A DNA stretch of 64,000 bases from Raineyella sp044508675 (GCA_044508675.1 JBIQHF010000008.1:1-64000); one strand, 5' to 3'; positions 26,690-34,985 are shown, counted from the first letter of the stretch. Made by a program: numbers and translations. The notes: a model not told the origin generated them from the letters alone.

Positions 26690-27696
26690 TCACCATCACC
26701 GACGCCACCAAGGACTTCGACGACTTCCGCGCGCTCGACCACGTCAGCCTCGAGGTGCCCAGCGGTTCACTGACCGCCCTGCTCGGCCCGAGCGGCTCGG
26801 GCAAGTCGACGCTGCTGCGCGCCATCGCCGGCCTGCAGGGCATCGACACGGGGCGGATCGAGATCGCCGGAGTGGATGTCACCGACGTGCCGCCGCAGCG
26901 GCGCGGGATCGGGTTCGTCTTCCAGCACTACGCCGCCTTCCGGCACCTGACGGTCCGGGACAACGTGGGCTTCGGCATGTCGATCCGCAAGGAACCCAAG
27001 GCCGAGATCCGCCGCCGGGTCGACGAACTGCTCGAACTGGTCGGGCTCGGCGGGCTGCAGGACCGCTACCCCGCCCAGCTGTCCGGCGGCCAGCGGCAGC
27101 GGATGGTGCTGGCCCGCGCACTGGCGATCCGCCCGGAGGTGATGCTGCTCGACGAGCCGTTCGGGGCCCTGGACGCCCAGGTCCGCGCCGAACTGCGCGA
27201 GTGGCTGCGCCGGCTGCACGACGAGGTGCACGTCACCACGATCCTGGTCACCCATGACCAGGAGGAGGCCCTCGACGTGGCCGACCACATCGCCGTGCTC
27301 AACCACGGTCGGGTCGAACAGGTCGGTCACCCGGTGGACCTCTACGACCACCCGGCCAACTCGTTCGTGATGGGCTTCCTGGGCTCGGTGTCCCGGCTCG
27401 GCGACACGCTCGTACGCCCGCAGCACATCGAGCTGCAGAAGCTTGCCCCCGGGCAGGAGCCGCAGGTCGGCGACTGGTCGGAGGCACGGGTCACCGTCCG
27501 CGCCGTGGTCGAGCGGGTCACCCACCTCGGCTTCGAGACCCGGGTGGAGCTGGTCAGGCTGCCCGACGGGGACCGCTTCACCGCCGCCCTGACCCGCAAG
27601 GTCGCCAACGAACTGGACCTGGCCGCCGGCGACGCGGTGCTGGCCACCGCGGACCGTACGCCGGAGCAGGACGGGTTCACGGACTGGACGATCTGA
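26686..27696 (+). CDS. cysA: Sulfate ABC transporter ATPase CysA
   Basis: 336 residues. Walker A GPSGSGKST, signature LSGGQRQRMVLARAL, Walker B VMLLDEPFGALD and switch His VTHDQEEA are intact. A C-terminal TOBE-like domain of about 100 residues follows (beginning near LVRPQHIEL), as in CysA. ATG 26686 overlaps cysW by 4 nt and has GGAGGAAG before it. It completes the CysPTWA set. Confidence 0.95.
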   Translation: MITITDATKDFDDFRALDHVSLEVPSGSLTALLGPSGSGKSTLLRAIAGLQGIDTGRIEIAGVDVTDVPPQRRGIGFVFQHYAAFRHLTVRDNVGFGMSIRKEPKAEIRRRVDELLELVGLGGLQDRYPAQLSGGQRQRMVLARALAIRPEVMLLDEPFGALDAQVRAELREWLRRLHDEVHVTTILVTHDQEEALDVADHIAVLNHGRVEQVGHPVDLYDHPANSFVMGFLGSVSRLGDTLVRPQHIELQKLAPGQEPQVGDWSEARVTVRAVVERVTHLGFETRVELVRLPDGDRFTAALTRKVANELDLAAGDAVLATADRTPEQDGFTDWTI

Positions 27697-27962
27697 GGCG
27701 CGGATGTTGGGGTGCCCTGTGCCGGCCAAACCGAGTTCCGGCCGCGGATGTTGTGGCCCGCCGCGGACGTTACTGGCGGCTCCCCGGATAGCCGCGGACG
27801 CTATCGACAGCCGCTGCAGTCGTACGGTCCGCGGCAACCGATAGGGTCCGCGGCCGTTCCGGAACATCCGCAGCTGGGTCTAGGATCCGCGGCCGTGCGG
27901 GGTGCCGTGCGGGGCCGTGCGGAGGGCCGTACGAAGAGGCTGTGCGGGGCCGTGCGGGGGTG

Positions 27963-28040
27963 CCGTACGGAGGGACCGTACGGGGGAACCGTACGGGGGA
28001 ACCGTGCGGGGGAACCGTACGGGGGAACCGTGCGGGGCTG
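27963..28040. repeat. 13-bp tandem repeat (about six units)
   Basis: The unit CCGTACGGGGGAA occurs as consecutive 13-mers at 27963, 27976, 27989, 28002, 28015 and 28028. The first differs by GG to AG, two units read CCGTGC, and the last diverges in its final 3 nt. The unit includes the CGTAC core of the hexamer common throughout the window. Copy number is likely to vary between strains. Confidence 0.9.
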
Positions 28041-28144
28041 GACACCCCGGAAGACCCGAGGAACGGAACGGTCCCCTTCTCGGCCGGGGATTCAGGGGTT
28101 AGTGTTCCAAATCACACCGGTTCGGCTCTCCTCGATAGGACAAA

Positions 28145-28163
28145 TGAGGTTAGCCTTACCTGC
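28145..28163. promoter_or_regulatory. IdeR/DtxR-like box upstream of feoAB
   Basis: TGAGGTTAGCCTTACCTGC matches 15 of 19 positions of the DtxR/IdeR consensus, with the central AGGTTAGCCT intact. It is 38 nt upstream of the feoA ATG. The better box at 23824 and the ferrous-iron function of the operon support it. Confidence 0.7.
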
Positions 28164-28201
28164 ATCGGCAACGGAGCCGAACTCAGCGAACCGAGGTGCC
28201 C

Positions 28202-28519
28202 ATGTCACAGATCACCGTGCTCCTGTCCGAACGGACAGTCGACCACCACCCCACCGTCGCGTCCGGCGGCCTCGCGCTGCGTGGCCTGCACCAGCTCGGG
28301 GAGGGTGAGACCGCCGTCATCACGGGCGTCTCCCCGGCCCCCGATGCGGCAACCGCACGCCGGCTGTTCGACCTGGGCTTCACGCCCGGGACCACGGTGA
28401 GCAAGGTACGTCGGGCACCGTTCGGTGGCCCCTCGGTCTACCGCGTCGCCGACTACGAGATCGCCCTGCGTCCGGCCCAGGCCCGGACGATCGCGATCGA
28501 CACCACTGCCGCAGCATGA
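28202..28519 (+). CDS. feoA: Ferrous iron transport protein A
   Basis: 105 residues with an SH3-like FeoA fold: LALRGLHQLGEGETAVITGV, RRLFDLGFTPGTTVSKVRRAPFGGP and VYRVADYEIALRPAQA. FeoA is a small cytoplasmic partner of FeoB. ATG 28202 is chosen over GTG 28196 because GAGG sits 6 nt upstream of the ATG. It overlaps feoB by 4 nt (ATGA). Confidence 0.92.
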   Translation: MSQITVLLSERTVDHHPTVASGGLALRGLHQLGEGETAVITGVSPAPDAATARRLFDLGFTPGTTVSKVRRAPFGGPSVYRVADYEIALRPAQARTIAIDTTAAA

Positions 28520-30456
28520 GCCACGCCCACCACGGCGGCGGGTCCACGGTCACGCTCGACGCTCCCCGGATCGCCCTGGTCGGCAGCCCGAACTCCGGCA
28601 AGTCCACCCTGTTCAATGCCCTGAGCGGCCTGCACACCCGGACCGGCAACTACCCCGGGGTCACCGTGGCCCGCTCCGAAGGGCTGGTGCAGACGCCGGC
28701 CGGCCGGGTGATCGTCGAGGACCTGCCCGGCACGTACAGCCTGGACCCGATCAGCCCGGACGAGAAGGTGGTCGAGGAGGTCCTCGACCCCGAAGACACC
28801 GTCCACCCGACTCCCCACGCCCTCATCGCGACCGTCGACGCGACCACCCTGCGCCGCTCCCTCGGCCTGGTCGCCCAGGTGCTGGCCGTCGGCCTGCCGA
28901 CCACCGTCATCGTGACGTTCACCGATGAACTGGCCCGCCGCAACGGACGCCTCGACCTCGCCGCACTCGAACGCGCCCTCGGGGTGCCGGTCCGGGCGAT
29001 CTCCGCCGGCGACCCGCGCGCCACCGCCGAACTGCGCGACCACCTCGACCACGTCGAGCACTGGTCGACCCCGCTGGTGCCGCCGCCGACCGACCCGGAC
29101 GAGGTGACCGGCTGGATCTCCTCGTTGCTCGACTCGGCCGGCTACCGCGTGCCGGAGGTCGACGCCCGGACCCGGCGGATCGACGACGTCCTGCTGCACC
29201 CGGTCTGGGGCACGATCGTCTTCTTCGTCACGATGTTCGCCTTCTTCCAGGTGATCTTCACCGTCGCCGCGCCCCTGCAGGGCGGGGTCCAGGCCTTCTT
29301 CGACTGGCTGGCCGGGCTGGCCCAGGCGTACGTCCCGATCGACTGGCTCGCCCGCTTCCTTGCCCAGGGACTGATCGGCGGCGTCGGCGCAGTGGTCGTC
29401 TTCCTGCCGCAGATCGCGCTGCTGTTCCTGCTGATCTCGATCCTCGAGGGCACCGGCTACATGTCACGGGCCGCGTTCCTGATGGACCGGGTGATGGCGA
29501 AGGCCGGCCTGGAGGGGCGGGCGTTCGTCGCGCTGCTGTCCTCACTGGCCTGCGCGATCCCCGGCATCATGGCGACCCGCTCGCTGCCGAGCGCCAAGGA
29601 CCGGCTGGCCACGATGATGGCGGCCCCGCTGATGACCTGCTCGGCCCGGCTGCCGGTCTACGTGATGCTGATCAGCCTGCTGGTGCCGTCCGGGATCCGC
29701 CTCGGACCGATCGGTGCGCAGGGCGCGGTGATGTTCGCCCTGTACGTGGGAGGGGCGCTCGCCTCGATGGGCACCGCCTGGTTCTTCAGCAAGGTGACCG
29801 GGCGTCGGCAGGGGCAGTTGCCCTTCTACATGGAGATGCCGCCCTACCGGATGCCGAAGGCCTCGACCGTCTGGCATGCGGTGTGGGACGCCTGCGCGGC
29901 GTTCCTGCGCAAGATGAGCACGATCATCCTCGGCGCGACCGTGGTGATGTGGCTGCTGCTGAGCCTGCCGATGCCCTCGGCCCAGCGGCTGCAGGACGCC
30001 GGGGTCGACCCGGCCGACCAGACCGCCGTCGCGACGTACACCCTGAACCACTCGGCGGCCGCCGCGCTCGGCAAGGCGATCGAACCGGTCTTCGAGCCGC
30101 TCGGCTTCGACTGGCGGATCAACATCGGCATCATCTCCGCGGTCTCCGCCCGCGAGACGTTCGTCTCGACGATGGGCCAGGTGGCCGCGGCCAGCGACCC
30201 CGCGGACCCGGGCACCGCCCTGCACAGGATGACCGTCGACGACGGGCCGCGGGCCGGGGAGCCGCTGTTCACCGCGCCGGTGGTCGCCGCACTGATGGTG
30301 TTCTTCATGTTCGCGCTGCAGTGCCTGTCGACCATGGCGGTGATGCGCCGGGAGACCGGGACGTGGAAGTGGCCACTGATCGCGTGGGGCTACATGTTCG
30401 TGCTGGCGTGGGTGTTCGCGTTCCTGACCCGGCTCGTGGTCGGGGCACTGGTGTGA
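28516..30456 (+). CDS. feoB: Ferrous iron transporter FeoB
   Basis: 646 residues. The N-terminal G domain has G1 GSPNSGKST (23-31), a G2 threonine near 50 and G3 DLPG (69-72). The expected G4 N-x-x-D reads TFTD (134-137). The membrane part has the two FeoB gate motifs, with conserved cysteines in SSLACAIPGIMATR and MTCSARLPVYVMLI, and ends with several helices. It imports Fe2+ across the membrane. It overlaps feoA and the Nfu-like gene. The G4 change would weaken guanine specificity if the alignment is right; it may be a lineage feature. Confidence 0.95.
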   Translation: MSHAHHGGGSTVTLDAPRIALVGSPNSGKSTLFNALSGLHTRTGNYPGVTVARSEGLVQTPAGRVIVEDLPGTYSLDPISPDEKVVEEVLDPEDTVHPTPHALIATVDATTLRRSLGLVAQVLAVGLPTTVIVTFTDELARRNGRLDLAALERALGVPVRAISAGDPRATAELRDHLDHVEHWSTPLVPPPTDPDEVTGWISSLLDSAGYRVPEVDARTRRIDDVLLHPVWGTIVFFVTMFAFFQVIFTVAAPLQGGVQAFFDWLAGLAQAYVPIDWLARFLAQGLIGGVGAVVVFLPQIALLFLLISILEGTGYMSRAAFLMDRVMAKAGLEGRAFVALLSSLACAIPGIMATRSLPSAKDRLATMMAAPLMTCSARLPVYVMLISLLVPSGIRLGPIGAQGAVMFALYVGGALASMGTAWFFSKVTGRRQGQLPFYMEMPPYRMPKASTVWHAVWDACAAFLRKMSTIILGATVVMWLLLSLPMPSAQRLQDAGVDPADQTAVATYTLNHSAAAALGKAIEPVFEPLGFDWRINIGIISAVSARETFVSTMGQVAAASDPADPGTALHRMTVDDGPRAGEPLFTAPVVAALMVFFMFALQCLSTMAVMRRETGTWKWPLIAWGYMFVLAWVFAFLTRLVVGALV

Positions 30457-31016
30457 TCGTGGCGCATCCCGTCCCCCTGCACCCCGAGGCCACCGGGGAC
30501 CCCCGCACGGTGCGCTGGGTCGTTCCCGCGGGAACGCTCGGCTTCGTCGGCGAACCGCGCCTCCTCCCACCGGCCCTGCGGGCGCTGGTCGACGACGGCA
30601 CGCTCACGGCGGTGCTCGTCGAACCGGCGGCCGTGCTGCTCACCACCGACCGCGACTGGCGTACGGTCGGCGCGATCGTCCGGACGGCCTTGGCCGCGGC
30701 CCTGGCGGATCCGGCCGGCTGGCAGCCCCCGGCTCGGCCGGCGTCGGTGCTGGGGGCGGCGGTGGAGGAGGTGATCGCCGGCGAGGTGGGGGCGTACGTA
30801 CGCTCCCACGGCGGCAGTGCGCGGCTGGTGAAGGTCGAGGGATCGCGGGCCACGATCGCCCTGGAGGGGGCGTGCTCGGGCTGTCCGGCGCGCGGGGCGA
30901 CGCTGGGCCTGCGCTTCGGCCGGGCCGTCGGGGCGCTCTGCCCCGGCGCCGAGGTGGTGCTGGAGGAGAACGGGAAGCCGTTGCTGTTGCGCTGGGGGGA
31001 CGTTTTCGGCAGTTAG
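30453..31016 (+). CDS. Nfu-type Fe-S scaffold protein
   Basis: 187 residues in two parts. Residues 15-85 (TVRWVVPAGTLGFV, then VLVEPAAVLLTTDRDWRTVGAIVR) match the Nfu N-terminal domain. Residues 98-187 are the NifU-like C-terminal domain with the C-x-x-C cluster ligand C141-S-G-C144 in EGACSGCPARGATL. Such proteins carry or deliver Fe-S clusters. GTG 30453 overlaps the feoB stop, so it is translated with FeoB and sits where other genomes have FeoC. Handing fresh iron to cluster assembly is a reasonable inference. Confidence 0.85.
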   Translation: MIVAHPVPLHPEATGDPRTVRWVVPAGTLGFVGEPRLLPPALRALVDDGTLTAVLVEPAAVLLTTDRDWRTVGAIVRTALAAALADPAGWQPPARPASVLGAAVEEVIAGEVGAYVRSHGGSARLVKVEGSRATIALEGACSGCPARGATLGLRFGRAVGALCPGAEVVLEENGKPLLLRWGDVFGS

Positions 31017-31058
31017 GTGACTTTAGGAGATCTCCCTAAACCTGCCTAACTGTCCTAA
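31013..31058. promoter_or_regulatory. Phased TTAGG/CCTAA operator array before AAA ATPase gene
   Basis: TTAGG occurs at 31013 and 31023 and its inverse CCTAA at 31035, 31045 and 31054. Copies on each side are 9-10 nt apart, about one helical turn. The centre reads TTTAGGAGATCTCCCTAAA, an almost perfect palindrome. The array ends next to the TAACAT hexamer of the downstream gene, so a bound oligomer would block the promoter. The nfu stop codon lies inside it. Confidence 0.6.
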
Positions 31059-31061
31059 CAT
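31056..31061 (+). promoter_or_regulatory. -10 hexamer TAACAT, leaderless layout
   Basis: TAACAT lies 6 nt before the ATG at 31068, with no Shine-Dalgarno between. Confidence 0.5.
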
Positions 31062-31067
31062 GGGTTC

Positions 31068-32258
31068 ATGGACCCGATCCGAAATCCCTACACGCCGAAC
31101 GCTGGCGCAGCCCCCTTGGTTCTGGTCGGTCGCGATGACCAGCTCAAGTCCTTCGACCTGCTCCTGGCTCGCCTACAGCGGGGATACACAGAGCAATCCA
31201 TGATCATCACTGGCCTACGCGGTGTCGGGAAGACAGTGCTGTTGGGTCGCTTCAGGCAAAAGGCTCTCGCTGCAGAGTGGGTTGTGGTCGAGATCGAGGT
31301 CAGCAAGCACGATGATGACAAGTTCCGCATGTTGCTGGCCCACAAGTTCCGGACGACATTGTTTGAACTCTCGCCACGATCCCGGTGGGGCGATCGGTTC
31401 CGCAGAGCGGCGGCAGTGCTGAAGTCGTTCAGCCTGTCGGTGGACCCCCTGGGCACCATCACGGCAGGACTCGATGTCGAGGCGGCCGAGGGCTCGGCTG
31501 ATAGCAATAACCTTGAGCTCGATGTAACCGAACTGCTCGTGGCCATCGGCGAAGCGGCCCAGGAGCGTTCACGCGGCGTGGTTCTCCTGTTGGATGAGGT
31601 GCAATTCCTCAGCGAAAAGCAATTGGAAGCCCTTATTGTTGGCCTTCACAAGGTCGTCCAGCGCAGCCTGCCGGTCACCTTGGTGGGCGCTGGTCTACCC
31701 CAGATCGCCGAGTTGGCCGGTGACGCCAAGTCGTACGCGGAGCGGCTCTTCAAGTTCCCCGAGATCGGAAACCTGGATGCACCCAGTGCCCGGGAAGCCC
31801 TGAGCGGGCCCGCTCGGGCCGAAGATGCATCGTTCGACGACCTCGCGCTTGAGAGGGCATTGGAAGTCACGGGTAGGTATCCATACTTCATTCAAGAGCT
31901 TGGGTCGGCTGCCTGGGGAGTGGCCGAGGGGCCACGCATCACGCTCGAAGACATCGAGCAGGCCGAGCAGATCTACCAGTCGCGCCTCGACACGTCGTTC
32001 TTCCGTGTGCGCTTGGATCGATGCACCACGCGGCAGAGACAGTATCTGCGAGCTATGGCGGAGTTGGGTGGATCACCCCAGAAGGCTCAGGACGTTGCGT
32101 CCGTCATGGGAAAGCAATCAACGCAGGTGGCGCCCTTCAGAGCAGAGCTGATCGCCATGGGACTGCTTTACACCCCGGAGCATGGTTACGCAGCCTTTAC
32201 CGTGCCCCATTTCGATCGCTACATGAAGCGCATCATCCCCACATTCTCCATGGATTGA
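31068..32258 (+). CDS. AAA ATPase with C-terminal winged helix, paralog A
   Basis: 396 residues. It starts MDPIRNPYTPNAG, followed by GRDDQL (box VI-like), Walker A GLRGVGKT, Walker B VVLLLDEVQFL and a sensor-like VGAGLPQI. The GRYPYFIQELG segment belongs to the lid, and a C-terminal winged-helix region (about 325-396) follows, with FTVPHFDRYM. This is an Orc1/Cdc6- or STAND-like layout; I know no assigned function. It is paralogous along its full length to the gene at 40777-41955. G+C is clearly lower than its neighbours, which suggests transfer. It is preceded by a phased operator array and a leaderless-type promoter. Confidence 0.7.
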   Translation: MDPIRNPYTPNAGAAPLVLVGRDDQLKSFDLLLARLQRGYTEQSMIITGLRGVGKTVLLGRFRQKALAAEWVVVEIEVSKHDDDKFRMLLAHKFRTTLFELSPRSRWGDRFRRAAAVLKSFSLSVDPLGTITAGLDVEAAEGSADSNNLELDVTELLVAIGEAAQERSRGVVLLLDEVQFLSEKQLEALIVGLHKVVQRSLPVTLVGAGLPQIAELAGDAKSYAERLFKFPEIGNLDAPSAREALSGPARAEDASFDDLALERALEVTGRYPYFIQELGSAAWGVAEGPRITLEDIEQAEQIYQSRLDTSFFRVRLDRCTTRQRQYLRAMAELGGSPQKAQDVASVMGKQSTQVAPFRAELIAMGLLYTPEHGYAAFTVPHFDRYMKRIIPTFSMD

Positions 32259-32282
32259 GCACCGCGACAGGCGGCGCCGCCC

Positions 32283-33599
32283 TCACTCCTCGATCCGGGG
32301 CAGCTCCGAGGTCTGCAGCGAGGCGTCCGGGTCGACCCACCCCTCCCCGTCCGACCGTGGCTGCTCACGGGCCGGCCTCCCCAGCACCGGGATCACCCGC
32401 GGCAGCAGGCCCCGACTGCGCTCCTCGGCCAGCCGGCCGGCGGCGCTGCGGCGCTCCTCGTGCTCCAGTTCAGCGACGACCTGGCGCAGCACCCCGAGGA
32501 TCGAGCCGCGGAGCAGCCACAGCCCCCGCTCGCGGGACGGGTCGACGGTCATCAGGTCGGCCAGCATCGCCCGCGCCTCGCCGAGCTGCTCGAGGGCCTC
32601 GTCCAACTCCTGCTGCGAATCATGCTCGCTGCCGACCACCTCGGCCTCCACGAACCGTCCGTACGCCGCGATACAGTCCGCCAAGGTGTCCAGCACCCAC
32701 GCGAACGCGGGCCGGACCTCCTCCCCGTACCCGTCGTCGGGCGTCTGCTGCGCCGGCGCCTCCAGCGAAACCACGTGGAACAGGTTCCGCACGTCCAGCA
32801 CGATCCGTTCCAGCGTGGCCACCCCGAGGGAGAGCACCGGCCCGACGTCGGTCGTGGTGAGGGCGCGCGCGTTCATCCGGCGCGCCTCCCGGGCCTCGGC
32901 GACCTGGGTGGCGGCCTGGGCGACGTCCGCGCTGAGGCCGCGCGCCTCGGCCAGCCACTCCTCCGCGGTCCTCCGGTGGATGGGTTCGGTCCGCATCGAC
33001 TCGGCCGCGCGGGTGAGCAGGTTCGCCGTGCCCGCCGCCACCCGGCGGATCTGGCGCGCGGCCCGGCGGCTCGGCACCGGTGCCGGCAGCAGCACGACGA
33101 ACAGGAACCCGATCGCCGCGCCGACCAGGGTGGTGAGGATCCGGTTCTCCACCGCCACGGATTGACCCTGGACGGCAAGGATCAGCATTGCGCTGATCGG
33201 GGTCTCCAGGGCCTGCTCGCCGAGCCGGAACACCTTGGCCGCGATCAGCGCCAATGCCACCGCGATGCCAAGGCTCCACCAGGACAGCCCGACGAAGTGC
33301 GAGACCAGCACGGCCAGCATCACGCCGGTGACCACCGCGCCGATCCGTACGACCATGCTGCGCAGGGTGCCGAGGTTGGTGCCCTGGACGACCAGCAGGG
33401 CGGTCAGGGCGCCGGTCAGGTCCGGCGGGCCCTGGACGAAGGGGATGCTCGCGGCGTACGCGAGGACCGTGGCGGTGGTGAGTCTCGTGACCCACCCCAC
33501 GGTCGGCCACAGCCGGCTCGGGACATCCTGCCAGCGGCGCGGATGCGCGGGCCAGAGGCGCTCGAACAGCGCCCAACCGATGTCAGCAACCCGGGACAC
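32283..33599 (-). CDS. FUSC-family membrane protein (aromatic acid exporter-like)
   Basis: 438 residues. Six membrane helices occupy about residues 35-175 (TVLAYAASIPFVQGPPDLTGALTALLVVQ among them), followed by a long soluble, helical C-terminal half rich in Arg/Glu. This is the FUSC/ArAE pattern with one membrane domain. Such proteins resemble fusaric-acid and p-hydroxybenzoic-acid efflux systems; substrate here is unknown. GTG 33599 is 6 nt after TACGCT, the leaderless layout. It converges with the AAA ATPase gene. Confidence 0.8.
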   Translation of the reverse strand: MSRVADIGWALFERLWPAHPRRWQDVPSRLWPTVGWVTRLTTATVLAYAASIPFVQGPPDLTGALTALLVVQGTNLGTLRSMVVRIGAVVTGVMLAVLVSHFVGLSWWSLGIAVALALIAAKVFRLGEQALETPISAMLILAVQGQSVAVENRILTTLVGAAIGFLFVVLLPAPVPSRRAARQIRRVAAGTANLLTRAAESMRTEPIHRRTAEEWLAEARGLSADVAQAATQVAEAREARRMNARALTTTDVGPVLSLGVATLERIVLDVRNLFHVVSLEAPAQQTPDDGYGEEVRPAFAWVLDTLADCIAAYGRFVEAEVVGSEHDSQQELDEALEQLGEARAMLADLMTVDPSRERGLWLLRGSILGVLRQVVAELEHEERRSAAGRLAEERSRGLLPRVIPVLGRPAREQPRSDGEGWVDPDASLQTSELPRIEE

Positions 33600-33605
33600 G
33601 GATCC

Positions 33606-33611
33606 AGCGTA
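33606..33611 (-). promoter_or_regulatory. -10 hexamer TACGCT, leaderless layout
   Basis: On the minus strand TACGCT is followed by 6 nt and the GTG start at 33599. Confidence 0.5.
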
Positions 33612-33715
33612 GGTGCCGGTCGGCTCTTCCTCCTGGCGCAGGTCCTGGCCTGAGGTGGCACATAGGTCACTGTTGACGTGGTGACCATCACGACATCTTC
33701 TCTACGGCACCAGTA

Positions 33716-33739
33716 GTATTCGAATACGGGCGGGGGTAT
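33716..33739. promoter_or_regulatory. Operator-like palindrome and G tract before the sulfide operon
   Basis: GTATTCGAATAC (33716-33727) is a perfect 12-bp palindrome. It overlaps ATACGGGCGGGGGTAT (33724-33739), a G tract bounded by ATAC and GTAT. ArsR-type sulfide sensors (SqrR/BigR) use AT-rich ATTC/GAAT palindromes, and CsoR/CstR-type persulfide or copper sensors use G-tract sites ending in GGTAT. Either could act here. The -10 hexamer TATCGT begins at 33737, inside the site. Confidence 0.45.
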
Positions 33740-33748
33740 CGTCGAACC

Positions 33749-34984
33749 ATGAGACGCCTCCTCATCCTCGGTGCCGGAACAGCCGGCACGATGCTCGCGA
33801 ACCACCTGCGCCGCGAGCTCGACGCGCAGTGGTCGATCACCATCGTCGACCGCGACAACGACCACCGGTACCAACCCGGCTACCTGTTCATCCCGTTCGG
33901 CAAGTCCACTGCCGAGCGGGTCACCAAGCCCCGCGACGAGCAGCTCCCCTCCGGGGTCGACTACCTGCGTACGGAGATCCGCACGGTGCGCCCGGACGAC
34001 AACGAGGTCGACCTGGCCGACGGCGGGGTCCTCGGCTACGACTGGCTGCTCATCGCGACCGGCGCGACCATCCGGCCTGACCTCACTCCGGGCATGGCCG
34101 ACGGGCCCCTGTGGCAGACGAAGATCTTCGACTTCTACACCGTCGAGGGCGCGACCGCGCTGCACGAGGCACTGTCCGGCTTCGAGGGCGGCAGGCTGCT
34201 GGTCCACATCACCGAGATGCCGATCAAGTGCCCGGTCGCGCCGCTGGAGTTCGCCTTCCTCGCCGACGATTACTTCCGTCGCCGCGGCATCCGGCACAAG
34301 GTCGACATCACGTACGTGACGCCGCTGGACGGCGCGTTCACCAAGCCGGTCGCCTCGCGCGAACTCGGCGACCTGCTCGAGGACCGGTCGATCAGGCTGG
34401 CCCCGGACTTCTCGGTGGAGCGGATCGACAACGACCACTCCACCCTGGTGTCGTACGACGGGCGTGAGCTGCCCTTCGACCTGCTGGTGACGGTGCCGCT
34501 CAACACCGGCCAGCAGTACGTGTTCGATTCGGGGATCGGCGACGAGTCCGGCTTCATCCCGGTCGACAAGCACACGCTCCGGTCGACCGCGTACGACAAC
34601 ATCTTCGTGCTCGGCGACGCGAGCAACATCCCGACCTCCAAGGCCGGGGCGGTGGCGCACTTCAGCGTCGAAACGTTCCTGGCGAACTTCCGGGCGGCGA
34701 TCGCCGGCCGGCCGCTGCCGGAGTCCTTCGACGGGCACGCGAACTGCTTCGTCGAGTCCGGTCGTGGCCAGGCGCTGCTGCTCGACTTCAACTACGACAC
34801 CCAGCCGCTGACCGGCACCTACCCCCTCCCGGCGGTCGGCCCGCTGAAGCTGCTCGGCCGTTCCCGGATGAACCACCTGGGCAAGCTCGGCTTCGAGCAG
34901 ATCTACTGGCGGATGCTGCTGCCGGGCCGCCGTCTGCCCGTCCCCACCAAAATGTCGCTGGCCGGCAAGCACCAGGAGGACTGA
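33749..34984 (+). CDS. sqr: Sulfide:quinone oxidoreductase-like flavoprotein
   Basis: 411 residues. It has an N-terminal FAD-binding LLILGAGTAGTMLANHL, the ATG motif LLIATGATIRPDL, Cys161 in MPIKCPVAPLEFAFLAD, Cys333 in DGHANCFVESG, and a C-terminal amphipathic part with LGKLGFEQIYWRMLLPG that could bind the membrane. C161 and C333 are placed like the two redox cysteines retained in all sulfide:quinone reductases. It oxidises sulfide to (poly)sulfide and passes electrons to quinone. TATCGT lies 6 nt before ATG 33749. It is followed 1 nt later by a DsrC-like gene. Confidence 0.85.
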   Translation: MRRLLILGAGTAGTMLANHLRRELDAQWSITIVDRDNDHRYQPGYLFIPFGKSTAERVTKPRDEQLPSGVDYLRTEIRTVRPDDNEVDLADGGVLGYDWLLIATGATIRPDLTPGMADGPLWQTKIFDFYTVEGATALHEALSGFEGGRLLVHITEMPIKCPVAPLEFAFLADDYFRRRGIRHKVDITYVTPLDGAFTKPVASRELGDLLEDRSIRLAPDFSVERIDNDHSTLVSYDGRELPFDLLVTVPLNTGQQYVFDSGIGDESGFIPVDKHTLRSTAYDNIFVLGDASNIPTSKAGAVAHFSVETFLANFRAAIAGRPLPESFDGHANCFVESGRGQALLLDFNYDTQPLTGTYPLPAVGPLKLLGRSRMNHLGKLGFEQIYWRMLLPGRRLPVPTKMSLAGKHQED

Positions 34985-34985
34985 C

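Larger units (their letters stand above)
27697..28201. other. Repeat-rich intergenic region upstream of feoA
   Basis: About 500 nt with no believable gene. The first part contains scattered copies of GCCGCGGAYGYT and CCGCGG on both strands (about 27762-27895). The middle has GTGCGGGGCCGTGCGG-like runs and then the 13-bp tandem repeat at 27963-28040. The last 60 nt hold the IdeR-like box and the feoA ribosome site. Confidence 0.7.

Noticed and set aside
27712..28308. Long plus-strand frame of 198 codons across the region before feoA
   Set aside because: It reads through the tandem repeat and CCGCGG motifs, gives a Gly/Arg-rich low-complexity product, crosses into feoA out of frame and has no ribosome site.
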